Below the pieces are notes generated by a model. That model searched no databases. It saw only the letters and a list, made by a program, of their open reading frames with translations, and had not been told where the DNA came from. The translations under genes and the position numbers were made by a program. A stretch of DNA of 64,000 nt. Source: Jeotgalibacillus haloalkalitolerans. Its GTDB lineage: Bacteria > Bacillota > Bacilli > Bacillales > Jeotgalibacillaceae. The DNA is taken from contig NZ_JAXQNN010000002.1 in NCBI RefSeq assembly GCF_034427455.1, positions 744,001 to 808,000 on the forward strand, given 5' to 3'. The stretch's first letter is position 1. Every line of letters begins with the position of its first letter. Positions 48,251-55,350 of the stretch are shown here, piece after piece.

Positions 48251-48560
48251 ATATGATGAACCACCTTCCGTAATCTTTTTGAATGTAGTGTAGCATTGTC
48301 TTTTATAAAATGCCAAGAAAAGCACTGTTGCACAGAAAAGAACTGCCTCTTACAGTTGTAACAGGCAGTTTCAGAAAGCGCTTCAAAGGTGCGACGACCA
48401 TCAAATATTTATATCAGGTATGTGATAACAGCAGGTTCATTTCTGTTTGACATTTAACGGACACGGTAAGTAAACCAACTTCTCTCATTATTAAAATAGA
48501 TTACAGATCGTCGTCACCGAAACACTTCTGTACGATTTGAAAAACCGGTGAAGGCCTATA
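48251..48560. other. intergenic region between the TPR gene and the holin gene
   Basis: 310 bases without a supported gene. It holds a possible TPR-gene promoter (minus strand TTGGCA, 18 bases, TACACT). It also holds the hairpin at 48341-48370 listed separately. No copy of the tRNA-Arg 3' end that would mark an attachment site was found by eye. Confidence 0.5.
48336..48370 (-). terminator. probable terminator of the holin transcript
   Basis: Minus strand AACTGCCT-G-TTACA pairs with TGTAA-G-AGGCAGTT, followed by CTTTTCTG. The stem is strong and the T-run is weak. It lies about 190 bases after the holin stop. Confidence 0.6.
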
Positions 48561-49037
48561 TCATTGGGTTAATTGCTGTTGGTTGGTCCTGTCAGCAATA
48601 TCCACCATATTTTCAGCTGAAATTCGAGGTACAAGTATACCCGCAACTAATTGATGAATGCTTACAAATTCATACTCACCTGATGAATGTTTGATAAGGA
48701 CCCTCATATCTGTTTTTGAATCAGCTGCCTTTTGCAGATTTGGTATTTCCTCTTTTTTAGGTGAGCAGAGCAACTTTACACTTTCTGAATCACTCGGGTG
48801 ATACTCAGGAGACTCCCGTAACGTTTTCTCTTCGTTTTTTCTCTCTCTCGCTTTCCGCGAAATATCATTATCCTTCCACCAGGCCCAAAGAGAAGCACCA
48901 ATCGTGAAAATCAATGTGACAAGCTGTTCGATTTCTTCATCTTCGATAGGAAGAGGAGAGTAGCCGGCAAATACCAGTGATAGATTCAGCAGCGCAATGA
49001 CGAGTGTAATTGTGCGGATAACCGTAATCGTTTCCAT
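48561..49037 (-). CDS. SPP1/XhlB-type holin with long C-terminal extension
   Basis: The first 75 residues match phage holins of the SPP1/XhlB type: TVIRTITLVIALLNLSLVFAG, a SPLPIEDEEIEQLVTLIF segment and LWAWWKDNDISRKAR after two membrane helices. XhlB is about 87 residues; this protein has 158. The extra part has no holin counterpart I know (about 80-158, LLCSPKKEEIPNLQK, LIKHSSGEYEFVSIHQLVAGI). The gene lies 12 bases after an XhlA-like gene, the PBSX order, but no endolysin gene follows. Its role may be lysis, or something else if domesticated. Confidence 0.85.
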   Translation of the reverse strand: METITVIRTITLVIALLNLSLVFAGYSPLPIEDEEIEQLVTLIFTIGASLWAWWKDNDISRKARERKNEEKTLRESPEYHPSDSESVKLLCSPKKEEIPNLQKAADSKTDMRVLIKHSSGEYEFVSIHQLVAGILVPRISAENMVDIADRTNQQQLTQ

Positions 49038-49049
49038 TGTTCAGCCTCC

Positions 49050-49337
49050 TTAAGAGAATAGTTTTCCAATCATCATTAAAATGAACGGTGCCATCATGCC
49101 GAAAAACCATTTGCATCTCATCTCCAGCGCCTGAATATCACGAGCGTTTACTTCGCATGCTTTATACGCTTCCTCTGATTTATCCTCTGCACGGTCTGCC
49201 AAATAATAAGCTTCATCTGCCCTTTTTTCTATCTTCGGATAACCGTTAACTTTTTCATCAAATCTCACAGCCCAGCGATCAAGCTTATGAATTTCTTCTG
49301 AAAGGTTTTTAATTTCTTCCTGCAGTTTCCCGTTCAT
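49050..49337 (-). CDS. XhlA-like (hemolysin XhlA family) membrane-associated protein
   Basis: A 95-residue protein with a long helical, charged N-terminal part (coiled coil, about 1-70) and one C-terminal membrane segment (WFFGMMAPFILMMIGKLF), the XhlA pattern. In PBSX, XhlA works with the holin XhlB in host lysis. The ATG at 49337 is seven bases from GGAGG; the ATG directly before it (49340) is also possible. It follows the sigma factor gene after a 270-base leader with a promoter and a hairpin. Confidence 0.8.
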   Translation of the reverse strand: MNGKLQEEIKNLSEEIHKLDRWAVRFDEKVNGYPKIEKRADEAYYLADRAEDKSEEAYKACEVNARDIQALEMRCKWFFGMMAPFILMMIGKLFS

Positions 49338-49390
49338 CATGCTACCTCCAGTAAGTTTTTTATAGTGAAACGATCCTTTCACGAGGTGAA

Positions 49391-49448
49391 AACCGGCTGC
49401 TTTCTATCACTTTTTCTCTTTTATTTGCAGTTTTCATAGCAGCCGGCT
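49391..49448 (-). promoter_or_regulatory. hairpin in the xhlA leader, possible attenuator
   Basis: Minus strand AGCCGGCTGC (49439-49448 side) pairs with GCAGCCGGTT (49391-49400 side) across a loop of about 38 bases, followed by TTTTC. It lies between the predicted promoter (49458-49485) and the xhlA start, where an early terminator could hold the holin genes off. Confidence 0.5.
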
Positions 49449-49457
49449 ATTACTCTA

Positions 49458-49485
49458 TCTATACGAATATATGTTTGTAAGTCAA
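49458..49485 (-). promoter_or_regulatory. possible promoter of the xhlA-holin pair
   Basis: Minus strand TTGACT (49480-49485), 16-base spacer, TATAGA (49458-49463). It resembles a sigma-A promoter. The neighbouring sigma factor may instead use a different site. Confidence 0.5.
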
Positions 49486-49586
49486 AAGCCGTTTTTTAAT
49501 GTTTTATTTTTCAAGCAGTTTAAAAATGTATTTGTCCGTGTATAATGAAATATGGGATAAGCTTCAAATAACTTGAGCTATTCCTG

Positions 49587-49603
49587 AGAGCATGTCATAT
49601 GCT
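49587..49603. repeat. small inverted repeat just after the sigma factor gene
   Basis: GAGCAT-GTCAT-ATGCTC, a six-base perfect inverted repeat six bases beyond the stop of the sigma factor gene. There is no T-run, so it is more like a binding site than a terminator. Confidence 0.5.
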
Positions 49604-49608
49604 CATGG

Positions 49609-50166
49609 TTAAGCGGTCAAATAGTCGTTTAGTAAAATGTGGCGGCGGGCAGCTGCTATTTTTTCTATACGATTCTTAACCGTTTTATCAGACGTTCCGA
49701 GTTGCTTGGCGGCTTTTCGGAATGAGTAGGACTTTGCGAATGCTATCAAAGCTTGTCGGCTTGGGTCGGTAGCATTCGCGGTCAGTTCATTGAGCAGTTG
49801 GCGCTGCTCTTTTTTTATTGCAATCATTTCCGGTTCATTACCGGTTGATGTTCTTACACTATGCGAATATCGTTCAATGTAGCTTTGATAGGTAAGTGAC
49901 CTGATGCCGATATTTGCGATATGCCGGCGCAGCATGAGGAACAGGAAAGGCTCAAATTCGCCAATTCTTTCATCATACGTAACGACTGCTTTGTAAAATA
50001 CCTCGTTTGCTTCAGATTCAACATCCTGCCACACAAGCCGTCGTTGGCGCGTCTGCTTACGGGCAAAATTGAAAACCTTGCCGGCGAAAATTCCATAGAT
50101 TTCGTTAAAGTATAATTCGCAACCGGTTTTTTGATATTGCGTTATTAAGTTTTTAATGTGACACAT
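49609..50166 (-). CDS. phage-like sigma-70 family RNA polymerase sigma factor
   Basis: A 185-residue protein with a region 2-like segment (about 15-100; VWQDVESEANEVFYKAVVTYDERIG in pieces, FEPFLFLMLRRHIANIG) and a C-terminal region 4 helix-turn-helix (about 140-180, SYSFRKAAKQLGTSDKTVKNRI). The start has GGAGGCG ahead. Small sigma factors of this kind regulate late or lytic genes in Bacillus prophages such as PBSX. It stands at the head of xhlA-holin, so it probably controls them. No anti-sigma gene is adjacent. It is absent from this position in B. subtilis. Confidence 0.85.
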   Translation of the reverse strand: MCHIKNLITQYQKTGCELYFNEIYGIFAGKVFNFARKQTRQRRLVWQDVESEANEVFYKAVVTYDERIGEFEPFLFLMLRRHIANIGIRSLTYQSYIERYSHSVRTSTGNEPEMIAIKKEQRQLLNELTANATDPSRQALIAFAKSYSFRKAAKQLGTSDKTVKNRIEKIAAARRHILLNDYLTA

Positions 50167-50316
50167 GATCAGAACGCCTCCTTTTATTTTTATGTATTTA
50201 TTTCACGGCTCAACGGAAAACGCGGAGAAAATTTGTAATTTTTATATCTTTTAATAAAATTTGTTAAAAAGTGATAAAAGATACATCTCCCGAAAAGCTA
50301 TCTAACCGCTGATTAC

Positions 50317-50445
50317 AGAAAAACGACGCCCTTCTGGTTAGAAGAACGCCGCTATTTTAACTCAATTTGACTGGTGAAGTAACCGCATACTCACTAATCT
50401 TGTGTTAAAGCTATGTATGGACTTCGCCATGCTTATGCGGTTTTT
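50317..50445 (-). ncRNA. candidate structured RNA ending in an intrinsic terminator
   Basis: On the minus strand AACCGCATA (50434-50442) pairs perfectly with TATGCGGTT (50380-50388), enclosing an ATGG-CGAAGT-CCAT hairpin. About 25 bases later comes a 12-position terminator stem, CGGCGTTCTTCT / AGAAGGGCGTCG, with TTTTT. The terminator works only for minus-strand RNA, yet no minus-strand gene lies upstream except the tRNA, which has its own terminator. This suggests a small RNA or a leader of the sigma factor gene. Confidence 0.45.
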
Positions 50446-50667
50446 ATACAGGCTCAGATCAGGCAGATTAATATCTTTACGGACCGTACGTTTGTTCTTT
50501 TCAATATAACTCAACTCTTATATCAGTCTGGTCGAACGCTGTCGCTTGTTAATTGGGAAAATTTTCATGTGATTAATGAGAAATTTTCATCTTTTAATCT
50601 TCAAGAGTGAAGAAACATTTGTAATTAGTACTTTTTTAGTTGGGAAAAGAACATAAGCCATCACCTA

Positions 50668-50697
50668 ACCAAAAATTACCCTTAGTAATTTTTTGGT
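50668..50697. repeat. A/T-rich inverted repeat
   Basis: ACCAAAAATTAC and GTAATTTTTTGGT pair with one extra T, across a five-base loop. Function is not evident; it could be a weak terminator in either direction. Confidence 0.5.
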
Positions 50698-50805
50698 AAA
50701 CGATCTGACAAACAGAAATAAATTGCTTTTGCAGTCTGTGAAAGCTTTCATGCTAACCACACATTTTATAAAAATGCCCTTTTGACAAATTCACTTTTAT
50801 TAAAT

Positions 50806-50844
50806 AAAAAAACTTCCCACATTTTGCAATGCAGGAAGTTTTTT
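50806..50844 (-). terminator. terminator downstream of tRNA-Arg
   Basis: Minus strand AACTTCC / GGGAAGTT-type stem (aacttcc 50811-50817 with ggaagtt 50834-50840) with a seven-base T-run after it. The plus strand also shows a T-run, so it may work both ways. Confidence 0.75.
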
Positions 50845-50884
50845 GGTTAACGATTGTCAACCCGTTATTACGATTAAATGGTAG

Positions 50885-50958
50885 CGTCCCAGGAGCGATT
50901 CGAACGCCCGACCGACAGCTTAGAAGGCTGTTGCTCTATCCAGCTGAGCTACTGGGAC
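50885..50958 (-). tRNA. tRNA-Arg (anticodon UCU)
   Basis: The 74-base cloverleaf reads GTCCCAG at the 5' end pairing with CTGGGAC at the 3' end. It has a D arm (GCTC/GAGC), an anticodon stem ACAGC/GCTGT with loop CTTCTAA (anticodon TCT), and a T arm GGGCG-TTCGAAT-CGCTC. The CCA end is not encoded. B. subtilis also has a tRNA-Arg near ysoA. The tRNA borders the phage-like island on its 3' side, a usual integration site, though no att repeat was found by eye. Confidence 0.96.
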
Positions 50959-51131
50959 ATTATGTAGTCCGTCGTGTTAAGGACAATTATTATTATATAA
51001 ATACTTTGATTAAAAGTCAACGCATTTTCAAATATTATTTTAAAATATTTTAAATGACTTAAAATGATACCTGATTTAAGGTTGTACCGTTCTGATTGTT
51101 ATACAGGCAGAACGGTACTCCTCTTGATCAT

Positions 51132-51641
51132 TCAGTCATTAAATGAACCATTCCATGATAATAGTTTATCATGCTCATTTGTATAAAACACGATTTCAAC
51201 CTGAAGATTTTCAATACTGACCACTGCATATGTCGGCTCATTGCGGTCACGCGGCAGCCTGGTGCTACCGGGATTCAGAAACAGCTTACGGTCTAGCATT
51301 TCCGCTCCAAGCTGATGGGAGTGTCCAAAGATAATAAGATCAGCGTTGTTTTCATCTGCTTTGTAACGGATTCTGTCTAATGAGGATTTGATTCCATAAA
51401 GATGACCGTGGGTTATAAATACCTTAATATCTCCGCAATCCACGACTTCATTCTCAGGATATGACGAGTCAAAATCACAATTGCCTCTTACTTTCACAAA
51501 TGGTTCCATCGCCCCCGAGTCAAACGGAAGCTCTGAATCTCCGGCATGGAACATGTAATCCACTTTATTTTCCCAGTGTTTCCTTACGTCCTTGATAATC
51601 TGTTCATCACCATGATTATCACTTACAACTAACAACTTCAT
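51132..51641 (-). CDS. YfcE/MJ0936-type metallophosphoesterase
   Basis: A 169-residue calcineurin-like phosphodiesterase with SDNHGDEQ near residue 7, HAGDSE, VRGNCDFD, ITHGHLYG and IFGHSHQ, the full set of metal ligands of the YfcE group. The physiological substrate is not known. It matches ysnB of B. subtilis in place, ten bases after rdgB and probably in one operon with rph and rdgB. Confidence 0.93.
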   Translation of the reverse strand: MKLLVVSDNHGDEQIIKDVRKHWENKVDYMFHAGDSELPFDSGAMEPFVKVRGNCDFDSSYPENEVVDCGDIKVFITHGHLYGIKSSLDRIRYKADENNADLIIFGHSHQLGAEMLDRKLFLNPGSTRLPRDRNEPTYAVVSIENLQVEIVFYTNEHDKLLSWNGSFND

Positions 51642-51650
51642 CAGATCACC

Positions 51651-52235
51651 TCACTGAAACTGTGATTGTAATTTTCTGAGCGCGTTTGCCCGGTGGCTGA
51701 TTTGATTTTTTTCATCAGCTGTCAGCTCTGCAAACGTTTTTTGGTATACCTCAGTATAAAAGATAGGGTCATATCCGAAGCCATTTTCACCACTTGGTTT
51801 TGCAGTTATATACCCTTCAGCTTCTCCTGTAAACAATAAGGTTTCTTCCCCCGGTTCAGCAAGTGCGAGGGTACAGTGAAAACGGGCGGTTCTTTTGTCA
51901 TCAGGTACACCTTGAAGCTTTAATAGCACTTTTTCGATATTTTTCTGATCATCCTTTTCAGCACCGGCATACCGCGCAGAAAAAACGCCTGGTTCCCCGT
52001 CAAGCGCATCAACGATTAATCCGCTGTCATCTGCAATCACACTGACACCCAGCTGCTGTGAGATTGTCTCAGCTTTTAAAGCAGCATTCTCAGCAAATGT
52101 CACGCCTGTTTCTTCAACTTCCTCCAGTGCCGGATAATCAGCAAGCGTTTTAACTTCATAGCCGAGCGGATTCAGCAGCTTTTCAAAATCCTTTGCTTTA
52201 CCTTGATTGTTAGTGGCGATGATGATCTTCTTCAT
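51651..52235 (-). CDS. rdgB: XTP/dITP diphosphatase (non-canonical purine NTP pyrophosphatase)
   Basis: RdgB/Ham1 removes inosine and xanthosine triphosphates from the nucleotide pool. The 194-residue protein starts [20 protein letters not shown], has [24 protein letters not shown], and ends with [14 protein letters not shown], all family motifs. Its ATG overlaps the rph stop by four bases. Same position as ysnA in B. subtilis. Confidence 0.96.
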   Translation of the reverse strand: MKKIIIATNNQGKAKDFEKLLNPLGYEVKTLADYPALEEVEETGVTFAENAALKAETISQQLGVSVIADDSGLIVDALDGEPGVFSARYAGAEKDDQKNIEKVLLKLQGVPDDKRTARFHCTLALAEPGEETLLFTGEAEGYITAKPSGENGFGYDPIFYTEVYQKTFAELTADEKNQISHRANALRKLQSQFQ

Positions 52236-52987
52236 GATTTTACATCACTCACAATCCTAGCAGTTAATTCTTCACCAAGAATTGATTTCTGTTCATCAAT
52301 AATGCGTTCGATTCCCGCACGTCCGATACTCAGCATATCAAGCAGCTCCTGATGCGTAAATGAAGCTTCTTCCCCTGTGCCCTGAAGCTCTACAAACTCA
52401 CCCTTACCTGTCATAACAATATTCATATCAACATCTGCTGTACTATCTTCAGCATAGTTCAAATCAAGGATTGGCTCACCACCTGAATTGATCCCTGCTG
52501 ACACAGCTGCAAGAAAGTCCTTTACAGGAAATAAAGGAAGTTCTTTTTCCTGAGCCAGTTTCTCTATCGCAAGCGACATCGCGGCAAAAGCACCTGAAAT
52601 TGAAGCAGTACGGGTCCCGCCATCCGCCTGAATCACATCACAGTCAATCCATACCGTTCTTTCTCCAAGTGCATCAAGGTCTACAACTGCACGTAATGCC
52701 CGTCCAATTAAACGCTGAATTTCCATCGTACGCCCACTGACTTTCCCTTTAGAGGATTCACGGATTGTCCGCTGTCCGGTCGCTCTGGGCAGCATCGCAT
52801 ACTCAGCTGTAATCCAGCCCTTTCCCTGACCTCTCATAAAAGGCGGCACTCTGTCTTCAACACTTGCAGTACAGATGACTTTAGTGTCACCAAAGGAAAC
52901 AAGCACAGATCCTTCAGGGTGCATCAGATAATTTTTCTCTATCATTATTTGCCTCATGTCTGAGGCAGCTCTTCCATCAGGTCTCAC
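52232..52987 (-). CDS. rph: ribonuclease PH
   Basis: RNase PH trims tRNA 3' ends by phosphorolysis. The 251-residue protein opens [14 protein letters not shown], has [27 protein letters not shown]-type phosphate-binding segment ([18 protein letters not shown]) and [18 protein letters not shown]. The start codon is GTG at 52987 with GGAG ahead. The gerM gene of B. subtilis, normally between racE and rph, is absent; a perfect palindrome stands in the gap. Confidence 0.97.
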   Translation of the reverse strand: MRPDGRAASDMRQIMIEKNYLMHPEGSVLVSFGDTKVICTASVEDRVPPFMRGQGKGWITAEYAMLPRATGQRTIRESSKGKVSGRTMEIQRLIGRALRAVVDLDALGERTVWIDCDVIQADGGTRTASISGAFAAMSLAIEKLAQEKELPLFPVKDFLAAVSAGINSGGEPILDLNYAEDSTADVDMNIVMTGKGEFVELQGTGEEASFTHQELLDMLSIGRAGIERIIDEQKSILGEELTARIVSDVKS

Positions 52988-53027
52988 ATTTATTCACTCC
53001 ATCTTTTATGTTGACTTTAAATAGCCG

Positions 53028-53055
53028 GCTGATGATTTATATATAAATCATCAGC
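53028..53055. repeat. perfect 28-base palindrome upstream of rph
   Basis: GCTGATGATTTATA followed by its exact reverse complement, without a loop, centred at 53041/53042. It is 41 bases before the rph start and about 50 bases after the racE terminator. No T-run follows on either side. Confidence 0.85.
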
Positions 53056-53098
53056 TGCGTGTATGCATCAATTACTCTTTACAAATTTATATTTTAAC

Positions 53099-53124
53099 GA
53101 TAAAAGCCGTGATCAGCTCACGGC
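53099..53124 (-). terminator. terminator of racE, including its stop codon
   Basis: Minus strand stem GCCGTGA / TCACGGC (53118-53124 with 53106-53112) and TTTTATCG after it. The TGA stop of racE is in the 5' arm. Confidence 0.85.
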
Positions 53125-53915
53125 AATTTTACGGATTCCACCACCAGGGAAGGATCGTTCATCCATTCCCTTGCAACTTGTCCAAATATAACAGGAGAAC
53201 CTGTTGTGTAATAGAGGTGCTGCTGTCTTTCATGGCGGGCATTTAACTCCCCACGGTAGGACAGGATCGCACTGACTTCTCTGGCAGTTTCGTCACCTGA
53301 GCTGATGACTTTTACTGACGGCCCCATATACTGTTCAATTAATGGCTGCAGCAAAGGATAATGTGTACATCCGAGAATCAGTGTATCAATCGGATGATGC
53401 CTCATATCACTCAGTGTTTCTGCAACAATTTTTTTCGCCATTGAACTGTTATACTCTCCACTTTCAACAAGCGGCACAAACTTCGGACACGCCTTAGGGT
53501 ATGTCTGAATACTCTCTTTTAAACTGCAGAGCACTTTTTCATAAGCCCTGCTTTTGATCGTCCCGGCAGTACCAAGAATACCTACACAGTTATTTTTAGT
53601 ATATTTGATCGCTGAGCGTGCACCTGGTGAGATGACCCCGATGACCGGAATGTCAAAAGCGGTTCTGATTTCTTCAAGTGCAGCTGCAGTTGCTGTATTG
53701 CAGGCAATCACCAGCATTTTGATGTCCTGTCTGTAAAGAAACTCAGCCATTTCCCACGTGAATCTTCTGACCTCTTCTTCAGGTCTTGGACCATATGGGC
53801 AGCGTGCTGTGTCCCCTAAATAGATGATTTGTTCATTCGGAAGCTGGTAGATGATTTCCCTGGCAACGGTTAAGCCGCCCACCCCAGAATCCATTACGCC
53901 GATTGCTCTGCTCAA
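53118..53915 (-). CDS. racE: glutamate racemase
   Basis: RacE (MurI) makes D-glutamate for peptidoglycan. The 265-residue protein has GVMDSGVGGLTVAREI near residue 5, the catalytic cysteines in VIACNTATAAALEE near residue 73 and LILGCTHYPLL near residue 184, and IYLGDTARCPYGPRP. The start codon is TTG at 53915 with a TGAGGCG site ahead. It follows the marR gene, as in B. subtilis. Confidence 0.97.
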   Translation of the reverse strand: MSRAIGVMDSGVGGLTVAREIIYQLPNEQIIYLGDTARCPYGPRPEEEVRRFTWEMAEFLYRQDIKMLVIACNTATAAALEEIRTAFDIPVIGVISPGARSAIKYTKNNCVGILGTAGTIKSRAYEKVLCSLKESIQTYPKACPKFVPLVESGEYNSSMAKKIVAETLSDMRHHPIDTLILGCTHYPLLQPLIEQYMGPSVKVISSGDETAREVSAILSYRGELNARHERQQHLYYTTGSPVIFGQVAREWMNDPSLVVESVKLP

Positions 53916-53931
53916 GAAAAACGCCTCACTC

Positions 53932-54384
53932 TTATTTCATTTCTCCATGTAATTTACTTAGCACTTTTGCAAGAGAAGTAACTTCATCTTCAGTAAAACC
54001 TGAGAGAACATCACTTAAATCCTGCTGACGCTTTTTAATTACTTCTTCAATAATTCTTTCGCCTTCTTCTAACAGATGAATTCTCACTACCCGGCGGTCA
54101 TGTTCGTCTTTCACTCTGACTACCAGACTGCTTCTTTCCATCCGATCAATTAAATCTGTCGTCGTGCTGCAGGCGAGATACATTTTATTGGATAATTCGC
54201 CAATTGTCATATCCCCTGCTTCAAACAGCCACTGAAGTGCCACAAATTGTGGCGGTGTGATTGTGTATTGACTGAGGATTTCTCTGCCTTTTTGTTTGAT
54301 CAGTCCGGAAATATAGCGGAGGTCCTTTTCGATATCTGCTACAACCTCTTTTGGATGAAGCTCCTGCACTTCTTTTGTTTCCAT
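53932..54384 (-). CDS. MarR family transcriptional regulator
   Basis: A 150-residue winged-helix repressor: N-terminal dimerisation helix (KEVVADIEKDLRYISGLIKQKG), HTH MTIGELSNKMYLACSTTTDLIDRME and the wing RVKDEHDRRVVRIHLLEEGE. It corresponds to ysmB in B. subtilis by position between racE and gerE. Target and ligand are unknown. The ATG at 54384 is preferred over a GTG that lies inside the AGGGAG ribosome site. Confidence 0.9.
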   Translation of the reverse strand: METKEVQELHPKEVVADIEKDLRYISGLIKQKGREILSQYTITPPQFVALQWLFEAGDMTIGELSNKMYLACSTTTDLIDRMERSSLVVRVKDEHDRRVVRIHLLEEGERIIEEVIKKRQQDLSDVLSGFTEDEVTSLAKVLSKLHGEMK

Positions 54385-54473
54385 CGTTTCATACACTCCC
54401 TATGTTTCGTTCTGTTAATATTGTCGCCTTTTTATAGGTAATAATCAAGAAAATTTAAATTTACATGATGTAT

Positions 54474-54504
54474 GTAAAAACTGTCCCCCTTTAGAGAGAC
54501 AGTT
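54474..54504 (-). terminator. terminator of gerE with the stop codon in the loop
   Basis: Stem AACTGTCTCTC / GGGGGACAGTT (eleven positions with two U-G pairs), followed by TTTTTAC. The TAA of gerE is within the loop. Confidence 0.85.
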
Positions 54505-54724
54505 CTTCAAGCCTTAATAATTCTACAATTGCCTGAGATCTTCCTTTCACCCCAAGCTTTTGAATCACATTGGATATGTGATTACGTACGGTTTTTTCAC
54601 TGATAAATAAATCTGAAGCAATTTCTTTTGTTGTCTTATCTTTAAGTAAAAGTATAAAAACTTCTTTTTCCCTTTTGGTCAGGATCGACGTTCTCCGAGC
54701 CACACTTTCTTCCCCCTTATCCAT
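54491..54724 (-). CDS. gerE: spore germination/coat gene regulator GerE
   Basis: GerE is a small LuxR-type activator and repressor of late mother-cell coat genes. The 77-residue protein is nearly all HTH: SILTKREKEVFILLLKDKTT and ISEKTVRNHISNVIQKLGVK, closely matching the 74-residue B. subtilis protein. The start at 54724 (MDKGEESVARR) gives a normal length; its GGTG ribosome site is weak. It lies between the marR gene and a thioesterase gene, the conserved order. Confidence 0.95.
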   Translation of the reverse strand: MDKGEESVARRTSILTKREKEVFILLLKDKTTKEIASDLFISEKTVRNHISNVIQKLGVKGRSQAIVELLRLEELSL

Positions 54725-54772
54725 TAACACCGTTTGTTCAGTGTATGAATGCAGGCGGTAAGAAGTGAGCAA

Positions 54773-55237
54773 TCAACCGTCTATTTTTGCAGCAGGTATG
54801 CCGAACAATTCTTTTTGTTCTTCAGTCCATGGAAGGCCTTTACCTGTTTTCTTTGCCATCTGGACCATTGTTCCGCGTCCACAGAATACCGGCTGATGAT
54901 CAGCATTTACACCCATGTAATGGATATCAACTGAAGAATTCCCCACAGATGCCGCTTTTACATATACTCTTAACTCCTGATCAAAAAACACCTGCTTTAG
55001 AAAATCGCACTGCAGATTGGCTACTACCGGAATAGATTCGTTAGACGGATCAAGCCAGTTCTGCATAAAACCCAGCTGTTTCAGGAATTCAATTCTTGCC
55101 TGTTCAAAATAGATGAATGGCACTGTATTATTTAAATGGCCAAATAAATCAGTCTCTGAAAATCTTACCTTGACCGGGTAATAAAACTCAAAACCCGTTC
55201 TCCACTCTTCAAAATCATGTATGTATGGTATTCTCAT
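54773..55237 (-). CDS. hotdog-fold acyl-CoA thioesterase (YsmA-like)
   Basis: A 154-residue 4HBT-type thioesterase: YYPVKVRFSETDLFGHLNN with the catalytic aspartate, FIYFEQARIEFLKQLG and a closing region like the YbgC group. It matches ysmA of B. subtilis between gerE and sdhB. The substrate is not known. The ATG at 55237 (MRIPYIHDFEEW) is chosen for the AAAGGGG upstream; a longer reading adds a Cys/His-rich sequence unlike the family. Confidence 0.9.
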   Translation of the reverse strand: MRIPYIHDFEEWRTGFEFYYPVKVRFSETDLFGHLNNTVPFIYFEQARIEFLKQLGFMQNWLDPSNESIPVVANLQCDFLKQVFFDQELRVYVKAASVGNSSVDIHYMGVNADHQPVFCGRGTMVQMAKKTGKGLPWTEEQKELFGIPAAKIDG

Positions 55238-55308
55238 CTGCCTGCATCCCCTTTGAAAAAATGAATGATGATTCATTTCTATTTTACATGAACAATATCC
55301 TTTTGAAC

Positions 55309-55343
55309 AGAAAAAATCCAGATGCTGTAACAGCACCTGGATT
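55309..55343 (-). terminator. intrinsic terminator after sdhB
   Basis: Minus strand stem AATCCAGGTGCTG / CAGCATCTGGATT (one G-U pair), three-base loop, then TTTTTT; it ends the sdhCAB operon. Confidence 0.92.
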
Positions 55344-55350
55344 GATCACT

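Larger units (their letters stand above)
50167..50884. other. AT-rich region between the sigma factor gene and tRNA-Arg, no supported gene
   Basis: About 720 bases. It contains a minus-strand intrinsic terminator at 50317-50353, a pairing segment at 50380-50442, an A/T-rich inverted repeat at 50668-50697 and the tRNA terminator at 50806-50844. A plus-strand frame of 65 codons (50413-50610) has no recognisable family, ribosome site or codon pattern. Confidence 0.6.

Noticed and set aside
50413-50610. Plus-strand frame of 65 codons, considered as an integrase remnant because of GLRHAYAVF
   Set aside because: No other recombinase residues follow, there is no ribosome site, and the segment is explained better by the minus-strand RNA helix.
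48251-50958. Attachment-site duplication flanking the holin island
   Set aside because: No repeat of the tRNA-Arg 3' end was found by eye at 48251-48560; an alignment would be needed to exclude a short or decayed one.
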